From Streptomyces sp. 6-11-2 (GTDB lineage: Bacteria; Actinomycetota; Actinomycetes; Streptomycetales; Streptomycetaceae): a DNA stretch of 64,000 nucleotides. Below the pieces are notes generated by a model. That model was not told the origin of the DNA, did no database searches, and worked only from the letters and a program-made list of their open reading frames with translations. A program made the position numbers and the translations under genes. This document shows, piece after piece, positions 8,434 to 16,239 of the stretch. Position 1 is the first letter of the stretch; every line of letters begins with the position of its first letter. The stretch spans positions 558,001 to 622,000 of the forward strand of contig NZ_BJOR01000002.1 in NCBI RefSeq assembly GCF_006540305.1, written 5' to 3'.

Positions 8434-8830
8434 CGCGGTTCACCTCCGCGAAACGACGGCATTCGGGTTCATTTCCATGCTGAGCACCCCCGTATCGCCC
8501 CGCGAATCGGGCAGCCTGCGGTCATGCCCCACACCCCCGATCGCAGACTTCGCGCCTCAGCACCTGGTCTACCTGGTCACCGGTGAGCACGCGAGCGAGC
8601 TGCCCAGCGACGGGCCTTCGGCCTGACACGGTCAGTACGTGATCTTGGCCGTTGCGTCCTGGCGGCCCGGTCGTTGAAGGAAGACGAGGCCCAGCCTCCC
8701 TCCGGCAGCCGCACCTGCGCACGGGTGCGGCCGCCACCCCTTTGGAGTCAGTCCTGCCATCCTTCGAATGGACCACAGCCGTAATGCCTGATCAACGGGG
8801 CAGTCGTTGTGTCCCGGCAGGAGGCCAGGC
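8434..8830. other. intergenic stretch with possible gene tail
   Basis: About 400 bases between divergent genes. A plus-strand frame ending near 8626 reads APQHLVYLVTGEHASELPS and may be the tail of a lost gene. Otherwise I see only the presumed promoter and ribosome-binding regions of the flanking genes. Confidence 0.3.
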
Positions 8831-9139
8831 ATGAGTCACTGGGTGTATGCGTTCTCGGGTTGCCCCGACACGAAGGACTTCCAGCAGATCGCAGATGATC
8901 AGGAGCCGGGCGCTGTGGTGCTGCGTGAACGCGCGGGCGGCCTCGGCACCGTGGACGGGTTCGTGCGGGAGAGCGTCGACGACTTGATGATGGTGGCCCG
9001 CTTCCGATGGGTGGCCAGCGGAGACCCGTCCACGGTGGCGCCGGCGGTGCTGCAGGCATCCGGACTTCCGCCCCTCACGCGGCGGGGTGCACGGTCAGTG
9101 AGAGCAGGCAGCGAGCCGGACGCCAGCGATTTTGCTTGA
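8831..9139 (+). CDS. hypothetical protein, 102 aa
   Basis: The ATG at 8831 follows AGGAGG at ideal spacing. The product starts MSHWVYAFSGCPDTKDFQQI and includes GTVDGFVRESVDDLMMVARF. The last 25 residues (LTRRGARSVRAGSEPDASDF) are basic and low in complexity, which may mean that the original C-terminus has been replaced. I do not recognise the family. A perfect 11-bp stem (9273-9301) lies downstream. Confidence 0.5.
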   Translation: MSHWVYAFSGCPDTKDFQQIADDQEPGAVVLRERAGGLGTVDGFVRESVDDLMMVARFRWVASGDPSTVAPAVLQASGLPPLTRRGARSVRAGSEPDASDFA

Positions 9140-9272
9140 GGGACTTCCCGAGCCCGCATTCGAGGCTGCCGAGTGCCGCTGGGCGGCGAGAGCGGGAGGC
9201 GCCGTTTCGGCAACGAGGGCGGCAGCCATGCGGTCTGCGGCATGCCGTCCTTGGCGTAATGCGCGACTTGTA

Positions 9273-9301
9273 TCGACGACGGCCCAATTCGCCGTCGTCG
9301 A
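9273..9301 (+). terminator. hairpin terminator
   Basis: TCGACGACGGC and GCCGTCGTCGA form a perfect 11-bp stem with a 7-base loop. It probably ends transcription from the plus-strand gene at 8831-9139. Confidence 0.6.
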
Positions 9302-9364
9302 CAGCTTGGGCTGTTTGACCGCGGCAACCGGAGCCGATGAGTAATAAGACGCAACCGGGCACCA

Positions 9365-9391
9365 AGGCCCGGCACCCACGATGCCGGGCCT
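9365..9391 (-). terminator. hairpin terminator after cold-shock gene
   Basis: AGGCCCGGCA and TGCCGGGCCT form a perfect 10-bp stem with a 7-base loop, immediately 3' of the minus-strand cold-shock gene. Confidence 0.7.
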
Positions 9392-9406
9392 GTTCGGGTG
9401 CTGGGG

Positions 9407-9610
9407 TCACACGACGCGAATGTTCTCCGCTTGGGGGCCTTTCTGGCCCTGGGTGACGTCGAACTCCACGTGCTGGCCCTCCCGCAGTTCGCGGTAGCCC
9501 TGACCGGAGATGTTGGAGTAGTGGGCGAAGACGTCCGGGCCGCCGCCCTCCTGCTCGATGAAGCCGAAGCCCTTCTCCGCCTTGAACCACTTCACAGTGC
9601 CCTTGGCCAT
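9407..9610 (-). CDS. cold-shock protein (CspA family)
   Basis: A 67-aa protein. Its start [20 protein letters not shown] contains the RNP1-type motif KGFGFI, followed by [10 protein letters not shown] (RNP2-type VFAHYS) and [15 protein letters not shown]. The length and motifs are standard for the single-domain nucleic-acid-binding cold-shock fold. The ATG at 9610 has GAAGGAG upstream. The 5' leader is long and GC-rich, as is usual for csp mRNAs, and a hairpin terminator follows. Confidence 0.95.
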   Translation of the reverse strand: MAKGTVKWFKAEKGFGFIEQEGGGPDVFAHYSNISGQGYRELREGQHVEFDVTQGQKGPQAENIRVV

Positions 9611-9734
9611 GCCTGTCTCCTTCGAGGGGGTTCGGGCCCGCACGGTGCAGGTCCGGAGGTGATCGCCCTGGTCCGGAGAGGGCTGCACAGCAAAGCACCC
9701 GCGGGCAAGGTGACCCACGGGCGAACGACTTCGG

Positions 9735-10124
9735 AACCACGACTGCTCTGCGGATTACGCTAATCCCTCTACTGGAGCACCGCCAGGCCGAAACGCCGCC
9801 AGCCCCTCGTGCGCCGGTGCAGGCACTGCCGCGAGCCGCTGAAGGCGGCCAATGGCGGCACCCCTATGCGGAAGCCGTCGAGTCCGGCTTCCTCCTCATC
9901 GAGGGCCGCACAGGTCTCCCGTCGCTGCAGACGCCGGTTCGCCCGGCTTACGGAAGGCTGGGCCGGCCCCAGGGGCACGCGGACCACTCGTTGTGGTGCG
10001 GCGACTCCCGTCATCGGCGCGGGGCCTGGCGGCGGCCCATTCGGCGGCGAAGCTCGGGAGTTGCCGGGCCGACGGTGACGGGAGGTTCATGCGGCGGACC
10101 TGTTCGGGCGCTTGCCGGGGAAGC
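9735..10124. other. decayed intergenic stretch
   Basis: Nearly 390 bases without a supported gene. A short plus-strand frame near 9797-9860 reads VRRCRHCREPLKAANGGTP, with a CxxC pair reminiscent of a zinc ribbon, but it has no start codon context and degenerates into low-complexity sequence. I treat it as a remnant. Confidence 0.3.
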
Positions 10125-10802
10125 TCACCACGTGTCGATGCGGCGCCCCGTGACTGCGGTGGGTTCGATCCGCATCCACAGGTCGTGTTCCCCTCCGGTC
10201 CACGGCTCGCTGTAGGCGAGCTCGGCGAAGCGGCGTACGGCGTCGGGGTCGGTCACGGCTTCGGCGCGCCCGCATACCAGGACACTCCAGCCCTGACTCA
10301 ACGCGTCGTCCACGCGGTCGACCTCGAAGGCCACCTCGCGATCGCGTCCCTGGGTGGGCACCGAGTCCGCCCGGGTCCGGAACACGACGGCGTCGTCGAC
10401 GACGGAGTAGTTGACGGGAACGACGACCGGTGCGGCTTCGGTGGGTATCGCCAGGCGACCCACGCCGTGCGTCGAGAGCAGTCTGCGGCACTCCTCCTCG
10501 TTCAGTTCGGTGAGGCGAGGACTGCAAGCGGCGCGTCCGATACCGGGCGGCAGGTCGACGTTTCCGCCGCCGAGCTCCGTCGGAGTGGTCCGCAGGGCTC
10601 CGGCCAGCCGGAGCAGGGTGCCCGCCTCCGGTGCCGCCGTGCTGTACTGCTCCAGGTGCGCGACATAGCTCGGGGCCATGCCGGCACGGAACGCGACTTC
10701 CTCCCGGGTGAGTCCCAGTTCCCTACGCCGCCGCTCGATGCGCCGTCCGAGGTCGCCCTGCAGAGGTTGGTCCGTGACATACGGCGGTGTCTGTTCAGCC
10801 AT
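10125..10802 (-). CDS. XRE helix-turn-helix protein with pyridoxamine-oxidase-like split barrel
   Basis: A 225-aa two-domain protein. Residues about 16-75 (LGRRIERRRRELGLTREEVA, then RAGMAPSYVAHLEQ) are a Cro/C1-type helix-turn-helix. Residues about 98-220 (EECRRLLSTHGVGRLAIPTE, VVVPVNYSVVDDAVVFRTRA, VAFEVDRVDDALSQGWSVLV) match the FMN-binding split-barrel (PNPOx-like) family. This fusion is common in Streptomyces and is presumed to be a flavin- or redox-sensing regulator. The ATG at 10802 has GAGGAGTGAGG upstream. It is a lone gene with no obvious operon partner. Confidence 0.85.
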   Translation of the reverse strand: MAEQTPPYVTDQPLQGDLGRRIERRRRELGLTREEVAFRAGMAPSYVAHLEQYSTAAPEAGTLLRLAGALRTTPTELGGGNVDLPPGIGRAACSPRLTELNEEECRRLLSTHGVGRLAIPTEAAPVVVPVNYSVVDDAVVFRTRADSVPTQGRDREVAFEVDRVDDALSQGWSVLVCGRAEAVTDPDAVRRFAELAYSEPWTGGEHDLWMRIEPTAVTGRRIDTW

Positions 10803-10949
10803 GGTCCCTCACTCCTCGTCGGGGCTTCCCCACAGCGGCCGGTTCCTGCCGCCGGTTCACCATGGCAAGGTCTCCGGTATTGCCCCGTAGATCCAGCATG
10901 CACGACCTCGTGGCGGTCCGCTTGGGCCGGACGACCCCCTCCCCCGGGC

Positions 10950-11168
10950 GTGCGGGAGCGCCCTAAGGAGGCCCTGCGCGGCTGGGTCCGCCAGGCCGAG
11001 GCCGACCGCGGCAAGCGTGACGACCGGCTCACGACCGCCGAGCGCGAGGAACTCATGCAACTCCGCAAGGAGAACACCGAGTTGAAGCGGGCGAATGAGA
11101 TCCTCAAAGCCGCCAGAGGGTTATTTGCCCAGAAGATCGACCGTCCCCGGACGCGGCCGAGCAGGTGA
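10950..11168 (+). pseudogene. IS3-family OrfA, C-terminal remnant
   Basis: The frame reads RERPKEALRGWVRQAEADRG, then REELMQLRKENTELKRANEI and LKAARGLFAQKIDRP. This is the coiled-coil and leucine-zipper end of an IS3 OrfA. The N-terminal helix-turn-helix is missing, and only a few codons of OrfB (VIDHL) follow before the sequence changes. Confidence 0.75.
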
Positions 11169-11182
11169 TCGACCACCTGGGC

Positions 11183-11393
11183 TCACCGGACGGCGGCACT
11201 GGCAACGGCGGCCACCATGGCGACCAGCACCGTCGCACAGGCCAGGGCAACGATGAACGGCTGGGTGAGCTGCGGGTGACGGTAAATGGCGTAGCCGAGC
11301 GCGCCGATGAACAGCAGGCCGACCAGGACCAGCAGCAGGACGACCCAAACTCCGCGCTGCCTGCACCGCCTCGGGCGCCTCGGTGGCCCGCAT
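11183..11393 (-). pseudogene. small two-helix membrane protein, probable frameshift
   Basis: The minus-strand C-terminal part is clear: VVLLLVLVGLLFIGALGYAI, YRHPQLTQPFIVALACATVL and VAMVAAVASAAVR, two transmembrane helices. The likely start (ATG at 11393, MRATEAPEAVQAARS) is one base out of frame with it, and no start codon exists in the membrane-helix frame nearby. One indel near GCGGAGTTTGGG would join them. It could be a sequence variant or a dead gene. Confidence 0.35.
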
Positions 11394-11485
11394 CGCCCAG
11401 TCTGCGGCTGACCGGCCTCGGTCGGCGGGCCAGCCGGTGCCGCACCCCATTCCTGGCTGTCAGGGCTCCCGTCACACCCTCGGGC

Positions 11486-12382
11486 TCACGCGCCGGGCCG
11501 CGCGGCTTGGGGGCGTGGGTGCTGGTAGGTCCACAGCTGGTCGACGAGGGTGAAGCCGAAGGAACGGAAGAGCCGGGTGGCGGCCCGGCTCTCGGAGGCG
11601 GACTGCTGGGCGTCGTCAAGGACGAGAGCGACCTCGGTGGCACCCTGCTCGGCCAGCAGGGCCAGGGCCTGGCTGAGCAGCTTGTGGCCCAGGCCGCGGT
11701 GGCGGCGGGTGGGCAGGGTCTCGATCCAGTAGACGGTCGCGGTGCGGTCGGGTTCCACGCTGACCACGGCTTCGGCGACCGGTTCGGCGGCCTCACGAAT
11801 GATCAGGCGGTGGCCCGGAGGGTAGTCGCAGGGGAAGACATCGGCGACCAGCTTGGCGGGCGGGGGCTCGGCAGGGAGCACGCAGTGCAGGTAGCAGCCC
11901 TGGCAGCGGCCGGTGAAGCCCGTCTGCACCAGGGCGTCGTGGGTGGCGCCGCGTCGGGTGCAGGGCAGGCCGCCCGGACCCAGGGGACCCGGCGGAGCAC
12001 TCACGAATGCATCGATCCACGTGCAGTCGGTAAGTGCGGCAAGAGCGTGGCCGATCAGGGCGCGCAGGGCGGGCGGTTCCTCGTGGGCGTGGACCCAGCA
12101 GATCAGACCGGTTCGCACATCGGTCCAGGACAAGTACGCGATGATCCCGTAGGGGCGGTCCTCGGCATCGGCCAGAACGCTGATCCGCGGCCGAGTCGGT
12201 ACCGTCCAGCCAGCCAGGGGGAAGGGGACAGGACCGCGCCGCGCTGCGGCCAGCTTCTCCGGGGTGCAGTGCGGCTGCCCCGGCAGCCGGTCGGCATCGA
12301 TCAGTTGTCGCACACCCGGTTCGTCCTGGGAGCAATACGGGCGTACCGTCGGCGCGCCCTTGAGGTTACGCGAAAGAGCCAT
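11486..12382 (-). CDS. GNAT-family N-acetyltransferase
   Basis: About 298 aa. The C-terminal half carries the acetyl-CoA-binding signature TLPTRRHRGLGHKLLSQALA (the R/Q-x-x-G-x-G/A pattern as RRHRGLG), followed by GATEVALVLDDAQQSASESR and RLFRSFGFTLVDQLWTY, the typical ending of GNAT enzymes. The N-terminal half (VRPYCSQDEPGVRQLIDADR, then ISVLADAEDRPYGIIAYLS) looks like a second, degenerate GNAT unit, so the protein may be a tandem GNAT. The substrate is unknown. The ATG at 12382 and one 15 bases upstream are both possible, and neither has a strong ribosome-binding site. Confidence 0.75.
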   Translation of the reverse strand: MALSRNLKGAPTVRPYCSQDEPGVRQLIDADRLPGQPHCTPEKLAAARRGPVPFPLAGWTVPTRPRISVLADAEDRPYGIIAYLSWTDVRTGLICWVHAHEEPPALRALIGHALAALTDCTWIDAFVSAPPGPLGPGGLPCTRRGATHDALVQTGFTGRCQGCYLHCVLPAEPPPAKLVADVFPCDYPPGHRLIIREAAEPVAEAVVSVEPDRTATVYWIETLPTRRHRGLGHKLLSQALALLAEQGATEVALVLDDAQQSASESRAATRLFRSFGFTLVDQLWTYQHPRPQAARPGA

Positions 12383-12418
12383 GCTGTCCGTCCGCACACG
12401 TGCTGACGTTCCTATCGG

Positions 12419-13306
12419 CTACCTCTCAGGGTCCTCCGTTTGCCTCCCGCTGTCACGAAGAACCTCGGCTGTGCCGTAAGGCTGTCCATTCACACTGAAG
12501 GTGTGGCCGTGTGGGGGGCCTGCGGCGGACGTGGCCTGCTGGGCCGCAGTGAGCAGCGAGCGCACCTGGTCGATGACCGGCTGGTGGACGGGGAGGGTCA
12601 GGTGCCCGACGCCGGGCACGAGCACATTGCATGCCTCGAGGTCTGGGTGGTCGATGCGGCCCCTGGTGGCCGGGATGATCACCTCGTCCAGGTCACTGTA
12701 GAAGGCCACGAACCGGGTACGGCACCCCACGGCCGGCTCGGCCAGTTCGGCCAGCAGGTCGCTTCTCGGCCGCAGCTGGCGCAGAAGCGGATGCGGCGGT
12801 GCCAGCAGGGCCGCGGCGCTCCCGCCGTGCGGCGTCGCCAGCGTGATCACCAGCGGCACCTGCAAGTCCCCGCCGAGCCGCTGCACGTAGTAGCGGGCAA
12901 TCAGCCCTCCAAGGCTGTACCCAATCACGACCACAGCCCGCCCGGCGCTGCGAGCACTGGCCAGCTCCACCTGCTCGCCCAGAACCCGGGCCACCGCGCG
13001 GACGTCCGGGCCGAGCGCGTGATAGCTCACCGTGATGAAGGGCCCAGCGCCGAAGCCGCCCAGCCCCCGCCGCAGCGCCGCGCAGACCGACTCCCTGTCC
13101 GCCAGCCCATGCACCAACAGCACGGGGAAATCCCCATCTGCCGACGGTTCGCCCCGGACCGCCCCCCGCCACGGCAGAGCACGACCGAGATACCCGGTCA
13201 GCAGGCCGACGCCCCCCGCAGCCACATCGAGGGGAAGGCGCACCAGCCGCACGGTAACCCTGCTTGCCTCGACACCCACACCGCGTACCGGTGACAGCCC
13301 CGGCAC
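12419..13306 (-). CDS. alpha/beta-hydrolase, lipase-like
   Basis: A 295-aa serine hydrolase. The nucleophile elbow VVVIGYSLGGLIARYY places the catalytic Ser at about residue 131. The oxyanion segment PVLLVHGLADRES lies near residue 61, YSDLDEVIIP offers the acid and VPGVGHLTLP the histidine. A hydrophobic stretch near residues 20-45 (LPLDVAAGGVGLLTGYLG) may be a membrane-associated segment. It resembles Streptomyces esterase/lipase proteins of the LipE/triacylglycerol lipase type. It is the first gene of a minus-strand pair with the GNAT gene, 36 bases apart. Confidence 0.8.
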   Translation of the reverse strand: MPGLSPVRGVGVEASRVTVRLVRLPLDVAAGGVGLLTGYLGRALPWRGAVRGEPSADGDFPVLLVHGLADRESVCAALRRGLGGFGAGPFITVSYHALGPDVRAVARVLGEQVELASARSAGRAVVVIGYSLGGLIARYYVQRLGGDLQVPLVITLATPHGGSAAALLAPPHPLLRQLRPRSDLLAELAEPAVGCRTRFVAFYSDLDEVIIPATRGRIDHPDLEACNVLVPGVGHLTLPVHQPVIDQVRSLLTAAQQATSAAGPPHGHTFSVNGQPYGTAEVLRDSGRQTEDPER

Positions 13307-13705
13307 CGACAGATGCGGTCCAAAAGGAATGCCCGTAGCCGTTCACCTTCTCTCCACACACCCCCATATAGAGAACGTTGCGCGCTCCCGTTTGGATTCC
13401 CCTGCCACGGTGGCCGTTCCCTGTGTCACGCTGGATGCTCCCTGCTGGCTCTGTACGTGACTCCGGGAGCTGTTTCGGAAGAAGGCCGCCCAGACGCCCG
13501 CAGGCTGCGCCTCCTCGGGCATCCCGGGCTGCCGAAAGCACCCAATCAGGCCGCGAGGACACGTGCCACACCGCCCATCGAGGACCAGGCCAATGTCCAC
13601 GTGATCGAGGCCGAGTGACATCAAAAGTCACTGACATCGATCACGACCGCAAGCAAGGAATGACTCCCCAAGTCGGCTCGAAACGACTCCCTCGGGGCCT
13701 CCCCC
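13307..13705. other. intergenic stretch, no supported gene
   Basis: About 400 bases between the lipase gene and the IS3 element. No frame has recognisable motifs. The sequence near 13370 (TATATAGAGAACGTTGCG) is locally AT-richer and may carry the lipase promoter. Confidence 0.35.
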
Positions 13706-13766
13706 TGGGTGGTGGACACGCTGATACTGGATCTGCTTGATCCGGAGGAAGCGAGAAAGACCGCCG

Positions 13767-14123
13767 ATGGCGATGAAGGACTACTCGGACGAGTTCAGGG
13801 CCGATGCCGTGGCCCTGTACGAGTCCACGCCCGGGGCGACCTACAAGAGCATCGCCGCCGACCTGGGCATCAACAGGAACACCCTGCGAGCCTGGGTGCT
13901 GCGGGACCGTGAACGCCGCGGTGTCGGTCCGGCCACCCCGCCGGCGGGCGGCAAAGCTCCGGCCCGGGATGGCCAGGCGGCGCCGGCCAGTGATCCGGAC
14001 GAGCGGATCCGGCAGTTGGAAGCCCGGATCGCCGAGCTCGAGGCCAGCGAACGCAAGCTGGCGACCGAGCGGGACATCCTGCGCAAGGCCGCAAAGTATT
14101 TCGCCGGAGAGACGAACTGGTGA
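13767..14123 (+). CDS. IS3-family transposase OrfA
   Basis: A 118-aa protein. MKDYSDEFRADAVALYES and YKSIAADLGINRNTLRAWV give the helix-turn-helix DNA-binding domain. RIRQLEARIAELEASERKLA, followed by ATERDILRKAAKYFAGETNW, is the leucine-zipper C-terminus. A GGAGGAA lies upstream. It overlaps orfB by four bases (GTGA), as in many IS3 elements where OrfAB is made by -1 frameshifting or coupling. Confidence 0.95.
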   Translation: MAMKDYSDEFRADAVALYESTPGATYKSIAADLGINRNTLRAWVLRDRERRGVGPATPPAGGKAPARDGQAAPASDPDERIRQLEARIAELEASERKLATERDILRKAAKYFAGETNW

Positions 14124-15013
14124 GCCGCTTCAAGTTCGTCGAGGACCACCGGGACGCCTTCGGGGTGAAGCGGCTGTGCCAGGTCATGGACGTGAACCGG
14201 TCCAGCTACTACAAGTGGCGGGCCGGGACGGACGCCCGCATGGCCCGGCAGCAGGACGACCAGGTCCTGGCCGAGCAGATCCGTGCCGTTCACCGCTCCT
14301 CCGGCGATGCCTATGGCTCGCCCCGGATCACCGCCGAACTCCACGACGCCGGGATACGGGTCAACGAGAAGCGGGTGGCACGGGTGATGCGGGCTTTCGG
14401 CATCACAGGGATCCGCCTGCGCAGAAGGGTCCGCACCACGGTGTCCGACCCTGCGGCCTCGGTGGTCGCGGACCTGTTCCGCAGGGACTTCACCGCTCCG
14501 CGGCCGGGGTTGAAATACATGGGCGACATCACCTACTTGCCCCTGGAGAACGGGGAGTTCCTCTACCTGGCAACCGTGCTGGACTGCTTCAGCCGCAAGG
14601 TCGTCGGCTGGTCCATCGCCGACCACATGCGCACGGACCTGGTCGCCGACGCCCTGCGGATGGCCGCCCGCACCCGCGGCGGCCTGGAGAGGGCCGTGTT
14701 CCACTCAGATCACGGGTCGCAATACGTCTCCCGAGCCTTCGCCGACCTCTGCGACCAGCTCGGGGTCACCCGGTCGATGGGCGCCATCGGCAGCAGCGCG
14801 GACAACGCGGCCTGCGAAAGCTTCCACGCCTCCCTGAAACGAGAGACCCTCCAGGGCGCCCGCGACTACGGCGACCGGGCCACCTGCAGGAGAACCGTCT
14901 TCGCCTGGCTGACCCGATACAACACACGCCGCCGGCACTCCGCCAACGGCCACCTCAGCCCCAACGAATACGAGCACCGACACCACACGGCTAAGCTCAC
15001 GCTCGCCGCATGA
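14120..15013 (+). CDS. IS3-family transposase OrfB
   Basis: A 297-aa DDE integrase-type catalytic subunit. The motifs are LKYMGDITYLPLENGEFLYL (first Asp), ERAVFHSDHGSQYVSRAFAD (second Asp) and SSADNAACESFHASLKRETL (Glu), plus NTRRRHSANGHLSPNEYE at the end. The start is a GTG overlapping the orfA stop. The gene is complete and apparently functional. Confidence 0.95.
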   Translation: MSRFKFVEDHRDAFGVKRLCQVMDVNRSSYYKWRAGTDARMARQQDDQVLAEQIRAVHRSSGDAYGSPRITAELHDAGIRVNEKRVARVMRAFGITGIRLRRRVRTTVSDPAASVVADLFRRDFTAPRPGLKYMGDITYLPLENGEFLYLATVLDCFSRKVVGWSIADHMRTDLVADALRMAARTRGGLERAVFHSDHGSQYVSRAFADLCDQLGVTRSMGAIGSSADNAACESFHASLKRETLQGARDYGDRATCRRTVFAWLTRYNTRRRHSANGHLSPNEYEHRHHTAKLTLAA

Positions 15014-15146
15014 CATACGAATGCGTGTCCACCTTCACGGGGGAAGGCCCAAGAGACTCCGGCAGATCGTGCGGCACTCCAGCCGGTAGCCACATACACG
15101 TCTGGCAGGGGCCAGACGGCCACCGATTATCACAGCGGACCGGTGG

Positions 15147-15357
15147 TCCCGCTTGCAAGCACGGCGGAGAGGACGAAGCCCAGGTCGACGCGCTCCTGCG
15201 CCAGTCCGGCTCACCTCCGCTCGCGCGGAGAGGACGACGTCATGATTGGCCAGGGCAACTACTACACCAGCTCACCTCCGCTCGCGCGGAGAGGACTTCG
15301 AGGACGACGCCGTACTCAAGGGCGTGCTCGGCTCACCTCCGCTCGCGCGGAGAGGAC
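15147..15357. CRISPR. remnant type I-E-like CRISPR array, 3 good repeats plus one degenerate
   Basis: A 28-bp repeat occurs at 15208-15235, 15269-15296 and 15330-15357 with an exact 61-bp period. Its core is CTCACCTCCGCTCGCGCGGA followed by GAGGAC, with an internal dyad (CCGC-TCGC-GCGG). A degenerate terminal repeat at 15147-15174 keeps the 3' end GCGGAGAGGAC. The three spacers (15175-15207, 15236-15268, 15297-15329) are all 33 bp. Repeat length, dyad and spacing fit Streptomyces type I-E arrays. The only mismatch among the good repeats is the first base of the middle one. There are no cas genes in the window, and the array ends abruptly at 15357 against a regulator-gene stump. Confidence 0.85.
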
Positions 15358-16200
15358 AACAACAGGTCGCCGTCGTGGTGAGCACAGGCGGCGGCATCGA
15401 TGTTCGGCAGGGTGCGCGTCATCGTGCTGGTCGGCGCGGACAGCTCCAGCGCACGCTGCTGGCTCTCCCGGGCGCGACGGGTGTCCCCGAGGGTGGTGAA
15501 GGCGTGGCTCAGGTGGACGTGGTGCTTCTGCTCGCCGTAGGTCAGCCAGGTGTCCGACCGCTCGTCTTCGGGGAGCCGGTTCATGAGGGCGTCGGCGGCG
15601 GCGAGCGCGGCGCGGGCCTGCTTGGGCTGGTGGTTGAGGGCGTGGGCGTAGACGGCGGCCGCCAACGTCGCCGCGGCGGTCGGCCGGGTACCGGCGGCAT
15701 GCCGGGCTTGGTCGGCGAGTTCGGCTGCTGCCCTTGGGGCGCCGTAGTTGAGCGGCACCACCAGCCGCTCCCGGGTGCGCGGGGCCAGCAGTCTGCCCAC
15801 CACCAGGTCGCCCGCCAGCATGCCCACCGGCAGCGCGGCCATCAGCAGCGCGTAGGCGCCGGCTGGGACGTGGCGCTGACCGGCGTAGGCCACGATCAGG
15901 CCCTCGGCCCCGCCCATGAATGAGGACGGCAGCCACTGCGCCAGCAGCAGCCGGAGGTTGCCCGTCAGGCTGGCCCTGACCACCGTGCCGTCGGCGGGCG
16001 GCGCCGGCAGCCGCGGCAGGCCCAGCCGGACTATGGCCGCCGCCACCAGGTGCAGCCCGGCTGCCAGCATCAGCGCCTGACGCGCGCCCAGGACCGCCAC
16101 CGCCGCGCCGCCCAGGGTCAGGCCCGCCAACTGGGCGGCGGAACCGGCGATGTTGTTGAGCGAGCGGCCCAGCACGAGGAAAGGCCAGCCCGGTGCTATG
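15333..16200 (-). pseudogene. chimeric frame: MFS transporter piece fused to TPR regulator tail
   Basis: The frame from about 16198 down to 15755 is an MFS piece (WPFLVLGRSLNNIAGSAAQL, then GARQALMLAAGLHLVAAAIV, then LLMAALPVGMLAGDLVVGRL, several transmembrane helices). At about 15750 it switches to NYGAPRAAAELADQARHAAG and HVHLSHAFTTLGDTRRARES, the C-terminal TPR region of Streptomyces XRE/TPR regulators, and runs out into the last CRISPR repeat. Both parts are truncated. The open frame across the join is a product of deletion, not a designed fusion. Confidence 0.7.
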
Positions 16201-16239
16201 AGCCGAGCGTCTGGCGCACGTTCAGGTAGCAGCGGAGCG

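Larger units (their letters stand above)
13706..15037 (+). mobile_element. IS3-family insertion sequence
   Basis: The left end contains TGGGTGGTGGACACGC, and the complement of the right end is TGAAGGTGGACACGC. The shared GGTGGACACGC with 5'-TG termini is typical of IS3 elements. It encloses overlapping orfA and orfB. The exact outer base is uncertain by a few positions, and I could not identify the 3-bp duplication with confidence. Confidence 0.8.

Noticed and set aside
12440..13294. A 284-codon plus-strand frame opposite the lipase gene
   Set aside because: The minus-strand protein has a complete hydrolase motif set; the plus-strand frame is low-complexity shadow sequence.
15358..15390. A fourth spacer after the last repeat of the first CRISPR array
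   Set aside because: The sequence from 15358 onward reads as the C-terminal coding sequence of the TPR regulator stump and continues well past a spacer length with no further repeat.
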